DNA of 29,680 bases from CAYSUS01 sp964434165. GTDB taxonomy: Bacteria; Planctomycetota; Planctomycetia; Pirellulales; Thermoguttaceae. The notes beneath the pieces were generated by a model that worked only from the letters and a program-made list of their open reading frames with translations, made no database searches and had not been told where the DNA came from. Both the position numbers and the translations under genes were made by a program. Numbering within the stretch: position 1 is the first letter of the stretch; each line of letters starts with the position of its first letter. The stretch covers positions 1 through 29,680 of the forward strand of contig CAYSUS010000092.1 of NCBI GenBank assembly GCA_964434165.1. Reading direction: 5' to 3'. This document shows positions 25,644 to 29,680 of this stretch, in pieces.

Positions 25644-26893
25644 CCCCGCCCACCTGGCCGAGACCGATCGGCCGCGTCGATGCCTGGCTCCGCCGTGCCG
25701 TGATGCGGCGCCTGGCCGGCGTCACCGACGGCCGTCTCTCCATCATCGAGCCCGACGGCCTCGCGCGGTGGGGCGACCCGCGCGACGGCGCGATGGATGT
25801 GGCCGTGCGCGTGCTCGATCCGCGGTTCTTCCGTCTGCTTGCCCTGGGCGGCAATCTCGGCGCGGCCGAGGGCTACGTCCGCGCCTACTGGGACTGCGAC
25901 GACCTGGTCGGCCTGGTGCGGCTGATGTGCCGCCATGCGGGGCTCGCCGAGGGCGTCGATCGGGGCCTCGCGCGCCTGGCCGCGCCCCTGAAGCGTCTCG
26001 CACACTGGCTGCGGCGGAACACGGTGCGCGGCAGCCGCCGCAACATCGCCGCCCACTACGATCTGAGCAACGACTTCTTTGCCGCGTTCCTCGATGAGAC
26101 CATGACCTACTCGTGCGGCATCTTCGAGCGGCCCGACGCCACGATGCGCGAGGCCTCCGAGGCCAAATACGACCGCATCTGCCGCAAGCTGCGGCTGGGG
26201 CCCGGCGATCACGTGGGCGAGATCGGCACGGGCTGGGGCGGATTCGCGATGCATGCGGCCGTACGCTACGGGTGCCGCGTGACCACCACGACCATCTCCC
26301 GGCGCCAGTACGACCTGGCCCGACAGCGGGTCGAGGAGGCCGGGCTCTCCCCGCAGGTCACGGTCCTGCGCGAGGATTACCGCCGGCTGGCCGGGCGCTT
26401 CGACAAGCTCGTCTCCATCGAGATGATCGAGGCCGTGGGCCATGCCTACCTCGACACGTTCTTCCGCAAGTGCGCCGAGCTGCTCAAGCCCGACGGCGCC
26501 ATGCTCCTCCAGGCGATCACCATCGCCGACCAGCGCTACGCGCGCTACCGGCGGGGCGTGGATTTCATCCAGCAGTACGTGTTCCCCGGCGGGCACCTGC
26601 CCTCGGTCACCGCGATGATGGCGTCGCTTACCCGGGCGACCGACCTGCGCCTGGCTCACCTGGAGGACATCACGCCCCACTACGCCGAGACGCTCTCGCG
26701 GTGGCGGCGGCGGTTCCACGCGAACCTGGATCGGATCCGCGGGCTCGGCCTGCCCGACGAGCTGCTCCGCATCTGGGAGTTCTACTTCTGCTACTGCGAG
26801 GGCGGATTCCGCGAGCGATGGATCGGCGACGTGCAGATGCTCCTCGCCCGGCCCGGGTGGCGCGATAAGCCGATCCTGGGAGCGATCGCATGA
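25553..26893 (+). CDS. Cyclopropane-fatty-acid-synthase-like SAM-dependent lipid methyltransferase
   Basis: 446 residues. It transfers a methyl or methylene group from SAM to unsaturated acyl chains of membrane phospholipids. The N-terminal part has AEGYVRAYWDCDDLVGLVRL and NIAAHYDLSNDFFAAFLDETMTYSCGIF (Cys188 region). The SAM motif is VGEIGTGWGGFAMHAA (221-236), followed by SIEMIEAVGHAYLDTFF (Glu290/Glu293), YVFPGGHLPS and ITPHYAETLSRWRRRF (Tyr377). The strand that carries the bicarbonate-ligand His in E. coli Cfa reads MLLQAITIAD here, with Gln320 in its place, which suggests a branch producing methyl-branched or methylene rather than cyclopropane chains (inference). The start is uncertain among ATGs at 25553, 25565 and 25703; all but the last overlap DUF1365. 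Its stop overlaps the DUF2878 start by ATGA. Confidence 0.93.
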   Translation: MDEKMPVLSSPEERAAARVPQDADGQRSGLTPPTWPRPIGRVDAWLRRAVMRRLAGVTDGRLSIIEPDGLARWGDPRDGAMDVAVRVLDPRFFRLLALGGNLGAAEGYVRAYWDCDDLVGLVRLMCRHAGLAEGVDRGLARLAAPLKRLAHWLRRNTVRGSRRNIAAHYDLSNDFFAAFLDETMTYSCGIFERPDATMREASEAKYDRICRKLRLGPGDHVGEIGTGWGGFAMHAAVRYGCRVTTTTISRRQYDLARQRVEEAGLSPQVTVLREDYRRLAGRFDKLVSIEMIEAVGHAYLDTFFRKCAELLKPDGAMLLQAITIADQRYARYRRGVDFIQQYVFPGGHLPSVTAMMASLTRATDLRLAHLEDITPHYAETLSRWRRRFHANLDRIRGLGLPDELLRIWEFYFCYCEGGFRERWIGDVQMLLARPGWRDKPILGAIA

Positions 26894-27483
26894 CGCTGGC
26901 AGCGCACCGCGAGACGAGCCGTTTCCGTGAGGACGTCGGCGAGCCGGCCGTGCCGCGCCCGGCCAACCCGACGTGGAAACGCGTGGTCAACGCCGCGGCC
27001 GTGCAGGTCGGCTGGACCGCTTGCGCCCTGGGGGCGGCCCACGGGCTTGCCTGGATCGGCCCGGTGATCGTCATCCTTCTGGTGGGCGCGCAGCTTCCGC
27101 TGGTGGCTTTCCCATCGCGCCAGGCCGTGTTCATCGGCCTGGTCGCGCTGGGCGGATGGCTGCTGGACAGTTCGCTGGCCGCGGCCGGCATGTTCTCCTT
27201 CCCGCCGGGTCAGTCCTGGGGCCGGCTCGCTCCAGTGTGGATGGCCGCGCTATGGGCCAACTTCGCCACCACGCTGCACCTGGCCTTTGACTGGCTCCGC
27301 GGGCGCTACCTCCTGGCGGCGGTCCTCGGCGCGATCGGCGGGCCGCTGGCCTACTGGGGCGGCCACGGGCTGGGCGCGATCGACCTGGCGCCGAGCCTTC
27401 CCCTTGCGCTGGCCGCCATCGCCGTGGAGTGGGCCGTGGCCATGCCGCTGCTGGTGCGACTGGCCAGGGCGGCGGGGCGATAG
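26890..27483 (+). CDS. DUF2878 family integral membrane protein
   Basis: 197 residues, start overlapping the preceding stop by ATGA. After a polar N-terminus of about 30 residues come five to six hydrophobic helices: VQVGWTACALGAAHGLAW, IGPVIVILLVGAQLPLVAF, AVFIGLVALGGWLLDSSLAAAG, LAPVWMAALWANFATTLHLA, YLLAAVLGAIGGPLAYWGGHGLGA and LPLALAAIAVEWAVAMPLLV. WMAALWANFATTLHLAFDWL and GGPLAYWGGHGLGA are typical of DUF2878. The family is found in light- or stress-responsive clusters with CFA-like and DUF1365 genes; its molecular role is unknown. It is the last gene of the run. Confidence 0.85.
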   Translation: MTLAAHRETSRFREDVGEPAVPRPANPTWKRVVNAAAVQVGWTACALGAAHGLAWIGPVIVILLVGAQLPLVAFPSRQAVFIGLVALGGWLLDSSLAAAGMFSFPPGQSWGRLAPVWMAALWANFATTLHLAFDWLRGRYLLAAVLGAIGGPLAYWGGHGLGAIDLAPSLPLALAAIAVEWAVAMPLLVRLARAAGR

Positions 27484-28067
27484 CGTGATTCGGCCGTGCG
27501 GCGCAACCGACTGCCGGTTGAATCCAGGAATCCTCCTTTCCGCCAAGGTCGGGTGGCGCTCGATGGTGCGCTCCGACCTCGAACCCGACTCGCCGCTTCA
27601 CCCCCCAGAGAATACGGGGCGAAGTCGCGAAATCTACCTCCGAAGTCGGGGCGGCCGGCCAGGGCGCGCGGCGGCTTGCGCGCGGGGACAGGTCCGGTCC
27701 GCGGAACCCAATCTGCCGGCAGAGAACCACTTGCGCCTCTTGTGCCGCGGGCGAGACCGTGGAGCGGCGAAGCAGTTGTGCAACAGAAGTGGGTTTTTCC
27801 AGCACGGGACCCCCGAACGGTTCCTCGTGATGAACCTTCGGGGGTGAAACCACCCAGCGCGACACCGTGTAGGTGACGGGGTGAGGGCGTGGGGGCGGGA
27901 GGGCATCAGGCTCCCCTCTCCCGCTTGCAGGAGAGGGGCCGGGGGTGAGGGCGTGTTGGGTGAGTGGGTGCATGTGGAGCGGGCCCGCGGAGTGCCGCAT
28001 CCGGCGAGCCTAGCCGCTGGACCGCGCGTCGTCCAGCGGCGATTTCTGGGCCATCTTTAGCCCGAAA
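27484..28067. other. Non-coding, repeat-rich interval
   Basis: No convincing gene. The left part (27484-27870) shows nothing I recognise. The right part holds a G-rich interspersed repeat and then the long inverted repeat at 28068. The missing front end of the phosphotransferase fragment at 28119 is not found here. Confidence 0.55.
27878..27955. repeat. Interspersed palindromic repeat with flanking 14-bp direct repeats
   Basis: GGGGTGAGGGCGTG occurs at 27878-27891 and 27942-27955. Between them CCCCTCTCC (27913-27921) and GGAGAGGGG (27930-27938) form a 9-bp perfect hairpin. This composition (CCCTCTCCC...GGAGAGGGGCCGGGGGTGAGGG, read piecewise) matches a family of intergenic repeats that is widespread in GC-rich bacterial genomes. 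Confidence 0.65.
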
Positions 28068-28118
28068 AAAAGGGGTCAGGACTCTTTGTTTGACCTAAAA
28101 AGAGTCCTGACCCCTTTT
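28068..28118. mobile_element. 20-bp perfect inverted repeat (REP/MITE-like element)
   Basis: Left arm AAAAGGGGTCAGGACTCTTT (28068-28087), 11-base loop, right arm AAAGAGTCCTGACCCCTTTT (28099-28118). It resembles the palindromes associated with IS200-like (RAYT) transposases. The right arm directly abuts the truncated phosphotransferase fragment, suggesting that insertion or recombination here removed the gene's front. Confidence 0.6.
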
Positions 28119-28440
28119 CTCCGAACACCCCGACGGGGCCGTGTCCGGCGTGATCGACTTCGACCGAGCCTGCTGGGGCGACGTCGAGTGGGACTTGGCG
28201 ATCGCCGAATACTGCGGCGTCACCCGCTCGGCCTTCTGGAGCGGGTACGGGCGAGAGGTGCCCACGCACGCGGGCCCGGCTGCGGTCCGCCGGCTGTTCT
28301 ACCTGCTCTATGAGCACCAGAAATACATCGTGATCTCCGTCAGCTCCCGGCGAAACGATCCCGCCAGGGCACGGGGGTACGCGAGGGAGTCGCTGGCAGC
28401 GATGGATCGCTTCCGTCGCACGGGCCGGCCAGAGTTCTGA
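28119..28440 (+). pseudogene. C-terminal fragment of an aminoglycoside-phosphotransferase-family kinase
   Basis: The frame reads SEHPDGAVSGVIDFDRACWGDVEWDLAIAEYCG and on to a stop at 28440 (about 100 residues from the first Met at 28141). SGVIDFDRACWGD is the metal-binding DFD segment of APH-type kinases followed by the WDLA helix. The preceding ATP-binding lobe and the catalytic HGDLHPGN loop are absent: the frame runs straight into the right arm of the 20-bp inverted repeat. No promoter or Shine-Dalgarno precedes the ATG or GTG candidates. It is therefore most likely a decapitated, non-functional remnant. Original substrate unknown; many family members phosphorylate small molecules other than antibiotics. 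Confidence 0.75.
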
Positions 28441-28595
28441 CGCCGCTGGAGTGGTTGACAGAGGTCCCTTGGTCTTCCCGGGGCGGATCGGGCGTTGCCT
28501 GAAAGGGCGTTGAAGCGGGCAACCCTTTGGGCTGTCGATGGAAACCGACGCCGCGGGCGACGGTCAAGACCAGTGGGAAACGGAAGAGACTTCTG

Positions 28596-29525
28596 TCACT
28601 CGCTCCGGCGGGGCCTCGGCCGACAGACCGCCAGCAGTTCGTAGGTCAGGCCGGTCACCCGCTGCGCTGCCCACAGTGCCGCCATGGCCAGCCGCAGGGG
28701 CACCGACGTGGTCACCGCCGCCGGGGGCGTGTCGCCGGCGATCAGGGCGACCGGCTCCCAGCCGGCGCGGGACAGCGTCTGGCAGAGGGTTGGGCGGGTG
28801 AAGTAGTACAGGTGGCCGGGGACGTACATGCGTTTCATGGGCCCCTGGACGGCCCCGCCGGTCAGGCGACAGATCGTCCGGGCCAGGCGGTCGACCAGGG
28901 AGGTGCAGGTGACGGTCGTGAGCACCAGCGTGCCCCCCTCGGCCAGGGTCGTGCGCAGGGCCGACAGGGCCCCTCGCGGGTCGGGCAGGTGCTCCAGGAC
29001 GTCCCAGAGGGTGATCGCATCGTAGGTGAGCCCGGCCGAGGCCAGCCCGGCGACGTCGCCCACGCGGAGAGCTCGGCCTTGGGATCGCCCGATCTCGACC
29101 GCCTCGGGGCTGATGTCGATGCCTTCGGCGTCCCAGCCGGCCCGGCAGGCGTCGTCGACGAAGTCGCCGGTCGCGCACCCGACGTCCAGCAGCCGACGGC
29201 CGGCCGGAACGCCCAGCCGCGCCCGATCCAGCAGCCTCGCCAGGTGCCGCCCGCAGGCCCTTCGCCCCGCGTCGGTGGCGTAGCGGGGGTGGGCGTAGTA
29301 CCCCTGGTCGTACACGTCGGCGGCCCGGCCGGCCAGAGCGTAGTCGGTGTAATGCACACCGCACGGGCAGGCGAACACCGTCAACCGGCCCGGGTCGTCC
29401 AGCACGAAGCGTGCCCGGTCGCCCGCGAGCGGCCGATCGCAGGCCGGGCAGCGGGGGCCATGGCCGGGGCCGGCGGCGTCGCGTGCCCCCTGGGCGTCGT
29501 GGATTGTCCGAGGCGTGTCGCTCAT
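28596..29525 (-). CDS. Class I SAM-dependent methyltransferase with N-terminal Cys cluster
   Basis: 309 residues. The N-terminus has RCPACDRPL (CxxC) and FACPCGVHYTD (CxC), probably a zinc ribbon as found in methyltransferases that act on sugars or lipids carrying nucleotide or glycan groups. The Rossmann domain follows: RRLLDVGCATGDFVDDACRAG (motif I, in part), AEGIDISPEAVEIGR (motif II), DAITLWDVLEHLPDPRGAL (motif IV) and LAEGGTLVLTTV (motif VI). PMKRMYVPGHLYYFTRPTL and LSRAGWEPV fit the methyltransferase-11/23 families. The start is ATG 29525 rather than 29573 because a sigma70 promoter ends six bases before it. There is no Shine-Dalgarno, consistent with a leaderless mRNA. It converges on the phosphotransferase remnant. 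Substrate unknown. Confidence 0.9.
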   Translation of the reverse strand: MSDTPRTIHDAQGARDAAGPGHGPRCPACDRPLAGDRARFVLDDPGRLTVFACPCGVHYTDYALAGRAADVYDQGYYAHPRYATDAGRRACGRHLARLLDRARLGVPAGRRLLDVGCATGDFVDDACRAGWDAEGIDISPEAVEIGRSQGRALRVGDVAGLASAGLTYDAITLWDVLEHLPDPRGALSALRTTLAEGGTLVLTTVTCTSLVDRLARTICRLTGGAVQGPMKRMYVPGHLYYFTRPTLCQTLSRAGWEPVALIAGDTPPAAVTTSVPLRLAMAALWAAQRVTGLTYELLAVCRPRPRRSE

Positions 29526-29531
29526 GGGGCC

Positions 29532-29560
29532 ACTATAGGCCGCGGCAAGGCCGTTGCCAA
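29532..29560 (-). promoter_or_regulatory. Sigma70 promoter giving a leaderless methyltransferase mRNA
   Basis: Read on the - strand: TTGGCA (29555-29560), exactly 17 bases, TATAGT (29532-29537), then GGCCCC and the ATG at 29525. Each hexamer matches consensus at five of six positions. Transcription starting about seven bases after the -10 would begin at the A of the ATG. Confidence 0.7.
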
Positions 29561-29627
29561 GCCTCCTGCCCACCTTCGGCCGACGCCTGCAGGTGTTTTT
29601 TCGGGTTTCTTTAGCGCGCTCGACAGG

Positions 29628-29648
29628 AAACGGGGACCGGTCCCGTTT
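29628..29648. repeat. Palindromic element around GGGACCGGTCCC
   Basis: GGGACCGGTCCC (29633-29644) is a perfect 12-base palindrome; allowing one bulged G, the arms extend to AAAC and GTTT (29628-29648). It is a second REP-like palindrome about 1.5 kb from the one at 28068, preceded by CCTGCAGG and a run of six Ts at 29586-29601. Confidence 0.5.
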
Positions 29649-29680
29649 ACCGTCGCTTGGGTCTGCCGGGCGGGCGTATC

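Noticed and set aside
27878..27955. Possible CRISPR fragment
   Set aside because: Only two direct repeats, G-rich and part of a palindromic element; no regular spacers and no cas genes.
27131..28000. 289-codon - strand frame over the DUF2878 end and the repeat
   Set aside because: Its N-terminus is a translation of the interspersed G-rich repeat (QHALTPGPSPASGRGEP) and the rest is antisense to DUF2878.

Overview
The window is about 29.7 kb of very GC-rich DNA, densely packed with genes on both strands. The gene content points to a planctomycete or another member of the PVC group: exported S1 sulfatase, heparinase-like lyase, GH97 glycosidase, a Tat-exported FAD oxidoreductase, several PQQ-type beta-propellers, and an exported SAM-methyltransferase/propeller fusion. 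A remnant of a HTH + B12-binding regulator of the type common in planctomycetes adds to this. The taxonomic call is an inference from gene families; there is no rRNA or other marker here.

Region 1 (1-7862, all + strand) holds the 3' part of a sulfatase, an exported PQQ-propeller protein, argininosuccinate lyase (argH) with a textbook sigma70 promoter, an exported HEAT-repeat protein carrying a receiver-like domain, and a sigma54-type AAA+ activator that has no receiver domain of its own.

Region 2 (7992-14670, - strand) is a three-gene block read leftwards: the methyltransferase/PQQ-propeller fusion, an M14 carboxypeptidase, and a heparinase II/III-like protein. The last two overlap by GTGA. 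All three have good Shine-Dalgarno sequences and export signals. A divergent + strand block (14871-18605) holds a 58-residue membrane protein, the FAD oxidoreductase and GH97. Together with the sulfatase this looks like a polysaccharide and glycoconjugate breakdown neighbourhood.

Region 3 (18606-21093) starts with about 1.2 kb without a convincing gene but with an unusual density of perfect short hairpins. It is followed by a nested palindrome, an SPFH/band-7 membrane protein gene, and a tiny ribbon-helix-helix (Arc-like) protein gene preceded by GCGATCC repeats.

Region 4 (21170-27483) is the most interesting part. A decayed HTH/B12-type regulator on the - strand lies beside two pairs of tandem 9-mers. 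These face a + strand run of six genes: FAS1 (fasciclin), a membrane-redoxin fusion, a flavin amine-oxidase-like protein, DUF1365, a CFA-synthase-like lipid methyltransferase and DUF2878. The last four overlap one another. This set resembles the light-responsive (LitR/CarH-type) and singlet-oxygen-responsive (ChrR-type) gene sets of proteobacteria, which modify or protect membrane lipids. Here its regulator appears to be broken.

Region 5 (27484-29680) is repeat-rich: a G-rich hairpin repeat, a 20-bp perfect inverted repeat that abuts a decapitated phosphotransferase (APH-family) fragment, and a class I methyltransferase with a zinc-knuckle-like N-terminus expressed from an apparently leaderless promoter. 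No tRNA, rRNA or CRISPR array was found.
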